DNA of 64,000 nt, from assembly GCA_963930655.1 (NCBI GenBank), contig OZ005608.1, positions 25,135,271 to 25,199,270 on the forward strand. Reading direction: 5' to 3'. This document shows, in pieces, positions 11,396 to 26,498 of the stretch. Each line of letters starts with the position of its first letter. Positions within the stretch are counted from its first letter, which is position 1. The stretch is from Myrica gale. Taxonomy: Eukaryota > Streptophyta > Magnoliopsida > Fagales > Myricaceae. The position numbers were made by a program, and so were the translations under genes. The notes beneath the pieces were generated by a model. The model saw only the letters and a program-made list of their open reading frames with translations. It ran no database searches and was not told where the DNA came from.

Positions 11396-12164
11396 TGACA
11401 ATTACTTTATATTATTTTAATCTTTTGCTTTAACTTTACCCTGTACAGCTTGAAAAGATATTGCAGCTGCCTTGCACGCCAAGCCATTGAATACCTTCTT
11501 TGATCCAACCCATCAGAGCCCAAAAATCAAAACCTTATCCAAACCAGCCCAACGTTGCCCCCACAATAAGAACAACATTACATTAAAAAAAGGTTGCTTG
11601 AAAAGCATATACTGCAGGGCCGATAGTACCTTTCTTTCAAGCTACAAATATTTCTCAAGTTTCTTCTAAAAGCCAGAACAACTTTCCCACTGCCTTTTGG
11701 ATCTTTGCAGCAAACTGTTTTACCATAGAGAGGAGCAGAGGTATTCTCGTCGCCAGATGAAACTGTCCCAGCAAATGCATCAAAGAAGTTTCAGTGGTTA
11801 TTGCTTTTAAGAAACATATTTTACAAAAAAACTACAAAAGCAATTCAAGACGTGTCTTTCACACACTCAAAACCGCGTAGGTACCATTAAAACAAAAGAC
11901 CCACTCGCACGTGTCTATTATCTCCGCACAAACTGGCGACAATGGCCCTACTTTTCCACGTGTCCCACTGGCCGTAAGTACCACAGTGGTTGCAACTTGC
12001 AGCTTTCTCGTGCTTCGTCTCCACGGTGTAGGTGGATGATTGGTCCACAGTTTCGGCTCCCAACCAGAGAGGTTCGTTTATCCAAAATTTTTAACAAAAT
12101 AAATACACTTCAAATTTTTAAAATTTTACTCATATATTTCAAATAAATTTCTAACATTTAAATT
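11396..12164. other. Intergenic, no gene seen
   Basis: No confident exon. A minus-strand frame at about 11690-11800 contains DAFAGTVSSGDENTSAPLYG, which could be an exon scrap, but no splice partner or family match was found. The segment becomes very AT-rich after 12070. Confidence 0.3.
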
Positions 12165-12312
12165 TTTTCAAAATTTTAGAAATATTCTCCAAAATTTCGA
12201 TAAATAAATATAAAATTTTTGACATGGTTATATGATGCTTTTCAAAATTTTAGAAATATTCTCCAAAATTTCGATAAATAAATATAAAATTTTTGACATG
12301 GTTATATGATGC
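12165..12312. repeat. Perfect 74-bp tandem duplication
   Basis: Two identical 74-bp units, 12165-12238 and 12239-12312, each starting TTTTCAAAATTTTAG and ending GGTTATATGATGC. A partial third echo (TTTTGACATGGTTATATGATG) lies near 12386-12407. Sequence identity implies a very recent duplication in AT-rich DNA. Confidence 0.97.
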
Positions 12313-12904
12313 TTTTCATTTTTTGAGTTCTATGGCCGAATGCTCTTGTGGTCCCTTGAAATTTTCAAGTTTAATTGACGTGGATTTTGACATGGTTATA
12401 TGATGTTTTTCATTTTTTTTAGTTTTTTACCTAAGAATATTGGTTTGGAAGAAAATAATAAAATTTTGAATATTTAGGTGAATATTAAAATTATATTGGT
12501 ATGCGTATAGAAATAGTTAAAATAGATTGATTTTTGTAAAAAATTAATAAAAAATTATATTGAAATACGTATTTTTTTGTGATGTTTTGATGGTAAATAT
12601 AAAAATAAGATGCAAATCTTAAAAATTTGGTGCAACCCACCTTAGCTTTAAAAAAGGTTTTTAATTAACTAAAACGGGATCTTCGACAGCTTTATTGTTG
12701 GGATCGAGTGAGATGATAATATTTTTATAGCTTTAATTTTAAGGTGAACCCTACGTTAACGGGATCCAATAATTTCTTTTTGTATATACGCCATTTAGCA
12801 ATAACCAGGGAGACGAGTACCATATATAACAAATGCTTATTTATGTTATGGCTATAAAAAAGGGCTTATTTATGCAACTATAGTAAGACAAAATAGCAAG
12901 TTAT

Positions 12905-13115
12905 CTTTGATTGAGATTCTCTTTCACTTTGAAATTGCATGATAAAATTTAGATAGAAATAGACTCAATAGATAAATTTAAGGTCTATACGAAATTTTAT
13001 ATAGACAAATATGAGTAATATTAAATGATGTAGGGTCTATCTATTATATCTATCTCTCCAAATTCTATTATGCAATTTAAATAGAAAAAATTAAAGAGGA
13101 TCCAATTATCTTTTA
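12905..13115. mobile_element. Short inverted-repeat element, family D copy 1
   Basis: Imperfect terminal inverted repeats: the left arm contains GAAATTGCATGATAAAATTT and the right arm its diverged complement near 13064-13078, followed by AGAGGATCC. Similar arms occur at 21312-21475 and 57660-57795. It is non-coding and MITE-like. No certain target duplication was found. Confidence 0.45.
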
Positions 13116-13518
13116 TGTCAAGTAGTAGATTGAAAAAAAATATTAATTGACAAGTATTTTTTTGCTCATGTTTTTTTATTTAATTCCACTGCTATCAATT
13201 GTATTCATTTTGTATTCTTGGCCTTTAATTTATCCTCTCATTTTTGGGCCATTATACTTCGTGTGAGGGGAAAGACGTTATTTTCATTGAATTTTCGTCC
13301 TAATTAATTACTAAGTGTGCAAAATATACACAATTGTAGTTAAAGAGCAAAACTGTAACGAAACTGATAAGTGGTGGTGTAAAGTGTCAGAAACTCAATA
13401 ATTGATGGTTTTTAAAAAATTTAAGCTATCAAATTCATAAGTGTGTTGGGAAGGTATGAAATGGGATGTTAAAGTCTAAAAAGTTTTTTTTTTGGTGAGC
13501 ATCTAAGAAGTTGTTTAG

Positions 13519-13697
13519 GGGCTTGTCTGGTTTACCTGTATTCTCAGAATTTTTTGAATACTGAAAATATACAAATCGAACATGTTTTTTAACATCACTT
13601 AAAAATAACTACTGCACGCATGCCAATAAAATTAACATCACCTACAAATTTTCAAAACATAAAAAATCCTCAAAATACTTCGTAACCGAACAGACTC
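13519..13697. mobile_element. Harbinger-like MITE, family C copy 1
   Basis: A 179-bp element with ends GGGCTTGTCTGGTTT and AACCGAACAGACTC, flanked by TAG on each side (13516-13518 and 13698-13700). The interior shares ACTGCACGCATGCCAATAAA-type sequence (inverted) with the copies at 49850-50028 and 62277-62469. The small uncoded 33-65 residue frames inside it are not genes. Confidence 0.75.
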
Positions 13698-13719
13698 TAG
13701 GTTTGAAGTAGATGCGAAA

Positions 13720-14590
13720 ATCTCAGTTGAATTTGCGTGAATAGTTTCTATAAAATGATCCGGAAACAGCGGGATAAATTTCCAAGAAACAAGAAAAGTA
13801 AATGCATTAGTTGGTGTGAGGTTTATTTGCAACGCTTATATATATAATTTAGTTCACATGTTACAGAGAACAAAAACTGACTAAAGTCAACAACACGCAG
13901 GTATCCTCACCCATGTCTGTTGAAGATATAGAAATTACTTCCTTTTAAGCATTAGAGTTCTTCCCAATTCCCTACCGTCTCCAATCAAAATTCCTCGATG
14001 GAAAGTGCTAAAAACCATGAAGAAAAATATATTCATGGAAGCCTGTTTTTTAGCCCTTTTCGATGGCTTATTCGGAGAAATATCTCTCTTTCCAATAGTT
14101 TCTACTTTGTGAGTCCACCTTGAGAGTTGCACAGGCTTTCGGCCTTTCAACTTAATCGGAAAGTTCCTATAAAAAAGAAGAAGAATGAATTGCAAAGTTG
14201 ACCAGTTCCAGTTATCTTCTCTATCAAATTTCTTTCATCCTTTTCCCCAGCTTCAAAGCTAAAGCAGCGATCCATTTCTATTAAACCCTCACAATTCTCA
14301 ATTCAAATTTTTGTTTTTTTTCCCATCCTCTCTCCATATTCTCCTTGATCCCCAATCTGGGTTTTCTCTTCAGCCACTTTTTCCTTGAGAACATCCATCC
14401 ATATAGCTCAACTCTGGAACTCCTGATCCAAAAAATCTACGGATATTCTTCACGTCTTTCTGATTCTTCATCTGGGCGTTGTTCCTTTTGCATCTCTTTT
14501 GTGAGAATCATTTGAATTTCTGATCCCCAGTAGTTTCTCTGTTCCCTTAACATCCAGCTACTTAGTCTTTGAATTTGGCTGTCATAAGAA
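13720..14590 (+). promoter_or_regulatory. CDPK promoter and 5' UTR region
   Basis: Upstream of the calcium-dependent kinase start. The last 350 bp are CT-rich (runs of TCTCT and TTTTTTTCCC near 14315-14335), as in many plant 5' leaders. No single TATA box could be fixed, so the transcription start is not assigned. Confidence 0.4.
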
Positions 14591-19294
<4,704 letters not shown>

Positions 19295-19525
19295 ATCGAT
19301 AGCTGTTCTTGCTGCTGTACCCCTAAAACTCCCTCCTGAAAAATAACGATCTGTAAATTGAGGAGCGACTTTGGAGCCATCACAGATGGTCATATCTGCT
19401 TTTCTAATACTTCGCTTAGTATTTGCCCCTCAAGCATGTAAAGTTTCTAATTCGAGTTGTTTTCCTTGGGGTGCAAGAGCTGTGCATAAGTATATTCACC
19501 ATCTCCCTGATACTTTCCTACCTAC
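19295..19525 (+). other. CDPK 3' UTR and proximal flank
   Basis: Immediately follows the CDPK stop codon and ends at the proposed insertion point of the LINE-like element. No unambiguous polyadenylation signal was chosen. Confidence 0.4.
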
Positions 19526-20982
19526 CTACATTGCAGAAGATAGCCTAAACAATCACATGTTGAAAAATAAGGGCTACTGGCATGTCCAGAAGGACGGGAG
19601 GAGTGCATGTATAGTTTTTATTGGAGTTTCTTAAAGCTTTTTCCTTGGTTGATTTTATGTCTGCATAGTTATTTTGCAAGTGAGGTGGGAGCTTCCTATC
19701 TCTATCATGTAAAATGGCTTTCATTCGTAGTTTGGTGATCGAGGCTAAGACCTTTCAGTTCTTTGTGAGTTCGTTTGGCATTGTCACGTTAACTGAACAG
19801 AATAGGAGATCGCAGAGTTCCATTCGCATTGGCAGATTTGGGGTGGTTTGGTTGGCGAACCTATTTGGAAAACTTGTGGAGTCTAAGGATTCCAGCGATT
19901 TTTCTGAGAAATTTAACGAGTCATTGCGTGTGTTTCTTGCCCAAAAATGCATGAATAAGGGAGGGAGATGCATTGTTGTTGCAGAATTTGGGGAGAGACG
20001 TCATTGCGGGGTGGTGATGATTCCGGAGGGGAAGTTAGGTGCTTGGTGGCAATCTTTCGTTCTGCAATGTGAAGAGATTATTTCGGTTATTGGCGAGCTC
20101 AGACAAAAAAAAAGTGGGGACCGTGGTTTCTTTGGTTAGGAAAGGTGTTTCCTTTGATGATATGGCGAGGTCTCGCTTGCCGTAGAAGAAGGTGGAAGTG
20201 ACACAAGTTTCAAAATTTTCAGGTTGGCGTGGTTAGCAAGCAAAAGCAGACGTTGGATGGGATTTCCCTGGTGCAGCGTGCAAAGTGTGATGAGGGTGTT
20301 GTGTTTTCCCATAACAATCTCGTTGAGGGGTATACTGCTTTGGCGGCTAGTTCTGACGGAGACCTATGGGCACATTTAATGAATATGAAAGCTGAGCTGA
20401 AGGGTATTATGGGGCTGGTGAAATGTAAGTTGGGGCTTCGGAGGCCATCCTGGCGCCCAATTTAGGCTTAAGTTGTAAAGTATGTGGGTTTAAATTGGAG
20501 GCCCAACCTCATGCGGTGGAGGCCCTGAGTGATCCTATTTCCTTTGATGGGTCGGGTGAGCTGGGATCGAGCCCTGGGCTGGGGCAGAATGAGGTGGGTA
20601 ATGGTTTGGTGGGTCGTGGGCCATTCGTTGAGCTCGACCCAGTTCTCCAACAGGCTTTGGTGCCTGTTTTGGAGATCGACGCAGTGTCTATCTAGCCTGG
20701 GCTGGGTGTGCTCGGGAAGATCTTTGCCGAGGGAGATTAGGGTGACTCGGCGGAGGTCTTGTCGTCGCTGGAAAACCTTCTCGATAGCCCTGTCGAGGTT
20801 GATTTTGGTCCCAGTTTGTGGGCAGCCCATTGCCGAGGGTCACCAGGGTGGGTCGGCAGTGGGCTTGTCCATGCCGGAGTTTTCGTTTGTCGTCTCCGAC
20901 AGCCTTGTTGAGGTAGTCGTGGGCTCATTGTACTGTTTTCGCTTATTATAATGAGATTCTTACTTATCCCAAAAAAAAAACT
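19526..20982 (+). mobile_element. LINE-like insertion with poly(A) tail, probably 5'-truncated
   Basis: The 3' end is a typical retroposon tail: TTATAATGAGATTCTTACTT, ATCCC and ten A residues at 20971-20980. A 12-bp direct repeat TTTCCTACCTAC occurs at 19514-19525 and 20983-20994, a fitting target duplication. Inside, a frame at 19714-20139 reads MAFIRSLVIEAKTFQFFVSS and later VVMIPEGKLGAWW, resembling (from memory) N-terminal ORF1-type proteins tied to plant LINE-class elements. The following DNA is GC-richer than its surroundings and has broken frames. No reverse transcriptase region is present, so it is defective. The left border rests on the repeat alone. Confidence 0.55.
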
Positions 20983-20994
20983 TTTCCTACCTAC

Positions 20995-21311
20995 TTCCCT
21001 TTGATGTTGGATGAGACTCCAATTTGAGAGGATCGTGTTGTTTTCCTTTACAGGGTACGTGAATAACTACCCTGTCTGACAGGTTTTTGATGAAGCGGAT
21101 GCTAGATGTTTCAGTATTAAATGTAGCTTTGCTTTGGCCTTAAATGTCAAATCTGAAACTGAACTGTTTTCATTTGTTCCTTGAGAGAGATGATAGGTCT
21201 GATTATTTCTGTCTAGGGGTCGATGGAACCTCATTAACAAGGTGCTAAGACCGAGTTCAGCTAGAGGAGACTTACCATACATTCAGATTTTCCATTATGA
21301 ATAGTTGGATG
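20995..21311. other. Intergenic, no gene seen
   Basis: Resumes the original flank beyond the LINE-like insertion. No supported gene or repeat. Confidence 0.35.
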
Positions 21312-21475
21312 TAAAACGTGAGGATAGAGAGATCCCCTCTAATTTCTCTCTAATTTGATGATCCAATTCGGAGAGAGATAGACGCAGCATATGGATCATA
21401 TAATATTAATATATTGAATGTTGTGTATATCTCTTTCTGAATTAAACTATAAACAACAAATTGTAGAGGATCTTG
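21312..21475. mobile_element. Short inverted-repeat element, family D copy 2
   Basis: The left arm (GAGAGATCCCCTCTAATTTC and onward to GGAGAGAGATAGAC) is complementary, with mismatches, to the right arm ending AGAGGATCTTG. TAAAACGT occurs close to both ends (near 21313 and 21480) and may be a target repeat. It is non-coding. Confidence 0.45.
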
Positions 21476-21489
21476 AAATAAAACGTAGA

Positions 21490-22540
21490 TGCTAGATGGT
21501 TACCTTCTCTATCACCTTCATATATAATCTAGCAATTTGATCCTGCCAGAAGGCTACCATTTTTTTTTAAATCAATACGACTACCATATATTACCAAGGG
21601 GACGGTTACATCTTGGGGAGATCAAACTTAGCATAAACCCAAGGATAATTGTTGAATGTTGAAAATCTCAAGAGAATGGGGGAACACATTCCTTAAATAA
21701 AAGAGGAAGGAATCCAACCAGCTATATGATGCGCGAGAGAGTAGGCATCTTTAGGAGAAAAACAAAAATAACATAAATGAAAAAAGAGAACTAAACTAAC
21801 GGGAGTCGCTAATAATACATAAAAATACTTAAAAGGACAATCAACCTCCACAGCATTGATCACCACTTGTCAATCTCCTTCCAAAATCACATCTGCCAAC
21901 TGCAACCGATCAGCAAGCTAAATAAAAGCCACACATGAAAAATGCAGACCCAGAAGGCCACCATTTGGTTAGGTCTTTGTCATGCATATTATGTCAAGAC
22001 ATGTCGGACAGCATCTACTAAAGGTACGTTTCTGCATGGAAACTGCAAGAAGTTTTGAGAAGCTGATTACTCAAAATATAATAACACTAACATAACTACA
22101 TCAGAGAATTATATATACTCTCTCAATCGCCTCCAACTCACTGCACCACAAACCACATGGAGAATCGTGTTTTGCTAAACACCTGCGTCTTCCGTCCAAA
22201 CACTGCTCTTTCACCAAAATTACTCGAGAAAAAATCAATGACCTCAGACATTGTGGAGGACAATTTTTATGCCTATTCTCCCTCCCTCTCGTCTGCTGAT
22301 GGCTTGTAGTAGGGTATGCGTGATAGGAATTTGTCCTCCAAGTGGCAACTCAGAAAAAGCACTAAATTGTTCCAAAGCAAAACCACGTGGATGTTTGGTG
22401 CAATTAAGTCTAAAATTTTAGCAGAATCTCAAATTTAAGTTACGCAGTTCTGCTGGCTTGTTGGTAGCTGCACTGGGGCGAGGGAGTACACGGTACACCC
22501 CAACATTGCACAAGGGGATCTCCGATTCCCCACGGTTATT
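21490..22540. other. Intergenic, no gene seen
   Basis: AT-rich DNA without supported exons, tRNA genes or bordered transposons. Confidence 0.35.
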
Positions 22541-22840
22541 TTCGTTTCCTACATTTTTTCAGGATTCAAATACATTCACAAAACTATCACCGAACATATT
22601 CAGAATTCAAACACAAACACTAATACATTTTACGCAACCACCAACAACTTTTTACTTTTTTTATTCAAAATAAATTTTCTCTTTATATTTTTTCACATCA
22701 CTCAAATGTTTTTTTATTAAACAATTATATCGAATTATTTTTCTCTCCACTTTACACAAACACCAATAAAATAATATTCAACATAAATATTCACAACTTC
22801 TCTAAAATCATACAATTTTTAATCAAACCGAACATATCAT
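22541..22840. mobile_element. MITE-like repeat, family B copy 1
   Basis: A roughly 300-bp AT-rich unit whose interior matches 48751-49050 along its length (shared ACCGAACATATTCAGAATTC, AAACACAAACAC, TTTATTAAACAATTA and CTCTCCACTTTACACAAACA). Ends are imperfect inverted repeats around TTATTTTCGTTT and AAACCGAACATAT. No coding capacity; superfamily not certain. Confidence 0.65.
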
Positions 22841-23402
22841 AGAGCAAGAAGATGGCCAAAAAGGGGAAGAGCCCCGACGCAACCTACCCCAAACCGGCAT
22901 TCCACTGAACTTCAGCCCACTTGGTTTTTACTAATTATGTTTTAAGTCTAATTTTATGTACAATTTAGACTTCCATTTTTAATCCGCAAACCTACCCACT
23001 TCTGTAAGCCCAAAACATCTCTTAGGAAAGCCTTTCATATTAGAGTAAAAACTAAGGCAAGCTTCCCAAGAACTTGAAATCAAATTCCACATGATTCTGG
23101 TTGAACCTGAGCAAGAAAACAAATATCAACAAGACGAGTGAGACTAAAATGGTACCCCAAAGTCATAGATGCAGAGAGAGACACAGAGGAGCAGAGGATT
23201 TTAGTCGAGTATACCCGGTTAACATTAATATTATAAGTTCATCACAATCCAATGAGATCCTCATTGAATAAGAACATAGAACACACTGAGAGAAACAAAC
23301 ATATGGCTTGTCTGTGAGCCTCTGGAGGTTTCCAAAACAATTATCTTAGCTAACGAACTCACAAGCACCACCCAAACTTATTACTTCTACCCAACCAATT
23401 GC
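22841..23402. other. SUI1 3' flank
   Basis: Between the family B repeat and the stop codon of the minus-strand SUI1 gene. The part next to 23402 should hold its 3' UTR. Nothing else recognised. Confidence 0.35.
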
Positions 23403-23741
23403 TTAAAAACCATGTATCTTGATCTGCTCCTTCTGCACAAGCCCAGCCTGAACAAGAAACTGAGACACGTTCTTGCGCTGATCCCCTTGGAGTTGGATTA
23501 TCTTGCCCATAACCTTGTCCTGCACCACATTCCCGTTGCAACAGAACTGCTTCTTGATGTCCTTGAGGATCTTGTCGTAGCTGTAGTTCTCCTTGAGGCC
23601 CTGCACCGTAGTCAGGCACTTCTTCCCATTCCTCTGCTGGATGCGGATATGAACATACTCTTTGGTTCCGGGGGCATCCGAATTCTTGGCCTCAGCAAAG
23701 GGGTCGTAAGCATGGGGAATCTCGATATCTAGATCAACCAT
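23403..23741 (-). CDS. SUI1: Translation initiation factor eIF1 (SUI1 homolog)
   Basis: Eukaryotic eIF1 binds the 40S subunit near the P site, promotes scanning and enforces AUG selection. The single coding exon encodes 112 residues, close to the 113 usual in plants. Family sequence is complete: IRIQQRNGKKCLTTVQGLKE at the start of the fold, then CCNGNVVQD, IQLQGDQRKNV and the C-terminal EQIKIHGF. ATG at 23741 was chosen because homologs begin MxDLDIxIP; a longer in-frame extension to 23846 has no similarity. A 5' UTR intron is likely (donor CAG|GTTCGT at 24372, acceptor CCATCAG at 23751, about 622 bp), as in many plant SUI1 genes. A minus-strand TATA box (CTATAAATA) lies at 24442-24450. Confidence 0.96.
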   Translation of the reverse strand: MVDLDIEIPHAYDPFAEAKNSDAPGTKEYVHIRIQQRNGKKCLTTVQGLKENYSYDKILKDIKKQFCCNGNVVQDKVMGKIIQLQGDQRKNVSQFLVQAGLVQKEQIKIHGF

Positions 23742-24440
23742 GTACTTTGTCTGATGGAAACTTTGAACCCACGAACAAAAAGCTCTTCGATTTAGAGCAA
23801 GCGAACGAAAGCTGGTAAGAGAGATCGACAAAAGAAGAAATTTCAATTACTTTTGCTCTTCCTCCAAGAAGTCAAGTACAATAAACAACCCCATAAACAG
23901 TCTTCTTCTAAAGCTCTGACATCTAAGGCCCCGTTTTAGACCTCAAAACAGACTATAATGCAATATGTATACACAACTCACAAGCCACGGAAAGACAAGA
24001 TCCTTGATATCTTAATGCTCTATTTGGACCTTCAAACAATTGAGTCTTGAAATAAAAGCACATCTCATGCACCCATAAAAAGGTTGAAGTTATTGTCCAA
24101 CTTCCTTTTGTTCTCCCGTAATCCAAACACAGACAGACCAAAAACCGAGTTACATAAAGAGATTAAATTTTTGAATCAGGTCCCAACTTAGAACAACCTT
24201 TGAGAAAACCCACATACATCAATACATTGACAGCTACATATACCATTCAGCATGCATATCCCAGAAACACATACGACACTAAAGAACTACCCCCTAGAGG
24301 GCGCGCGCGCGCCCACACCCCACCCCACCCCACCGGAAAATACACAAACTATTGGCTTTGACAGGAACGAACCTGAAAAGCAGACTGTGACTTCTCACCC
24401 GGTGTCGGTTTTCTATTAACTGAGGTGAGCCTTTGAAAGG

Positions 24441-24450
24441 GTATTTATAG
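24441..24450 (-). promoter_or_regulatory. TATA box of the SUI1 gene
   Basis: CTATAAATAC on the minus strand, about 70 bp upstream of the predicted end of the 5' UTR exon. Its spacing suits transcription starting near 24410-24420. Confidence 0.6.
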
Positions 24451-24930
24451 GGTGTCGTTAAGCGTTCGATAGGCGGTCTCTTTAGCCACGAATCCTAACT
24501 AGAGTTGAGGCTGCGAGGGGACCTTGGACAAGGAGATGTCGATATGTCGTACGCGGACGGTTTAGATTGAGTATTAGGAAATTCCGGAGGGTCGGGATTA
24601 GTTTGACGTGTGGATTACATAATATATTCGTATTCTTATATGTTTTTCAGAAAGTGCGTACTTTGAACGCACCCTACACCTATAACCCCAGACTTTGGCA
24701 TCCAAGCAGAGGGATAAATTCGGTGTGGGACCCACTGACAGGAAGAATCCAGAGAAAAAGTTGTACACGGTGCATCAGAACAGATCCAATCGGCATGTAT
24801 TTTTGCTTAGAAAAAATTGGCATGTATTTACTATTTAACATTTTGTCCAGCTTCCGCGAAGTGAGAAAAAAAATTTGGACACGGTTGATCAGAACCTATC
24901 CAATTGACAATTGGCATGTATTTAATATTC

Positions 24931-25273
24931 AGGGAAATTTAATTTTTGATCCCTAAGTTTTGACCATTTTTACGTTTTAGTCACTAGATATTATTTTTTT
25001 ACAATTTTGTCACTAGATTTTGATAATTTTTACGATTTGATTTTTTCGTCAAACTTTCGTTAAATTTTTAACCGGAATAGCGGTCGACTGTTTGCGACAA
25101 CGGTAAATTGTAGCGGTCGACCGTTTCATATTCCGTTAAAAATTAACGGAAGTTTGACGGAAAGATCAAATCGTAAAAGTGATCAAAACCTAGTGACCAA
25201 ATCGTAAAAAAATGAAATTTAGTGACCAAAACGTAAAAGTAATCAAAATCTAGTGACCAAATACCATATTTCC
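24931..25273. mobile_element. Compact long-TIR Mutator-like element
   Basis: A nearly complete palindrome of about 343 bp. The left arm 24931-25090 and right arm 25110-25273 are complementary with mismatches and share TCACTAGATTTTGAT and CGTCAAACTTTCGTTAA-type blocks, including repeats of GTGACCAAA. The centre has two GCGGTCGAC sites. Flanks TTAATATTC (24922-24930) and TTAATATTT (25274-25282) match at 8 of 9 positions, as expected for a 9-bp Mutator-like target duplication. It is non-coding and lies about 480 bp upstream of the SUI1 TATA box. Confidence 0.75.
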
Positions 25274-25689
25274 TTAATATTTAATACTTTGTAGTTGTGA
25301 TGTTGCAAGTCAATGAGCTCATAAAATTATTTCTCTAATGACTAAAATCTTATCTTTTTTTTTTTCTCGTTAATGATTAAATTCTTATTAAGTATGCTCC
25401 TTTTTGTCTTAACGCTTGTTGTTTGATGTATACAGAACCCATAGATTCTTGGATAAAACCTGTGTTTGGATAGATAAAAAAAAATTGATGATTTTTTTAT
25501 TAAAAATAATATAAATTCTCTTTAAATTAGTAAAAAAACGTGTTTCGTTTCTAAAAAAATTATTAAAATTTATGAAAAATTGTTTTGAGTTTCTAAAAAC
25601 GTATTCGAGTGATTGTGAAAATTGTGCCGGTGCATTTTCCGTTGTTTTCCCCGAAAAAAATAATATTTTATCCGATAAGTACAATCTTC

Positions 25690-26065
25690 GGTTGTGTTTG
25701 TGTTGAAAAATTTTTAGTATTGAGTTTTGTGTTGGTATTGAGGGTGTGTTTGCAAACCCAATTATCCCCAACATTTTATCTCTCTCCTAATAAAATACTC
25801 CAATATAATCTCTCTCTCTCCCATAAAAAATATAAAAAATTACAAAAATTATAAAAAATTACCTCTCTCTTCACCTTTTCACTAAACCCAATACCAACAC
25901 ATATTCCCATACCCAACATTTTACAACACAAACACAAAGTTTAGTGAAAAAGTGAAGAGAAAGGTAATTTTTTTTATATTTTTTTATGGGAGAGAGAGAT
26001 TATATTGAAATATTTTATTGTAAGTTGGTGAAAAATATTGTGATATTTTTGGTGCAAACGCACCC
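25690..26065. mobile_element. Two family A MITEs, one nested in the other
   Basis: An outer Tourist-like copy begins GGTTGTGTTTGTGTTG at 25690 and ends GGTGCAAACGCACCC at 26065. It is interrupted from about 25742 to 25939 by a second copy in the opposite orientation (starts GGGTGTGTTTGC, ends ACAACACAAACACAAA). After it the outer copy resumes at TTTAGTGAAAAAGTGAAGAG. Both share the TCTCTCTC and TTCAC(C/T)TTTTCACT blocks with the copies at 2008 and 57060. Confidence 0.75.
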
Positions 26066-26498
26066 GAATCGTTTAATCAAACTTTGTGAACAGATTAAAA
26101 AAGATCCCTTTTCATTGTCAATCCTAAATGTTTGAAATTACTTAAGTGGTTGGTTTGGCTTTTGTTTGTTATGTAATACTGTTTGAAAGAATATATTCCT
26201 TAGAAAAAAGAAAATTCTCCACTTAAACAAAGATAAAGCCATAACAATAAGAAGAGAAACTCAAAAAGAGAACAATAAGAAGATAATAACTGTACCAAGA
26301 AAGAGCCTATGTGAATTAGATCTAAGGAACACTCCATTCAAACTATTGATGATCATTCCAGTCGGTACAAAGCACACATGCTTAAAGCTCCAAAAATCTC
26401 TTTTCTTTCTTTTCAAAAGCCAACATATAAACTATCAACATGGTTAAAAGAGGGACAGAAACAAAGAAGGGCCAGTGGAAACAAATGGAGCCAAAAGT
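26066..26498. other. Augmin-4 3' flank
   Basis: From the nested MITEs to the stop codon of the minus-strand augmin gene. AT-rich, with the probable 3' UTR nearest 26498; no other feature seen. Confidence 0.35.

Noticed and set aside
23742-23846. N-terminal extension of the SUI1 frame
   Set aside because: No similarity to eIF1, which starts at 23741; the stretch overlaps a likely 5' UTR splice acceptor.
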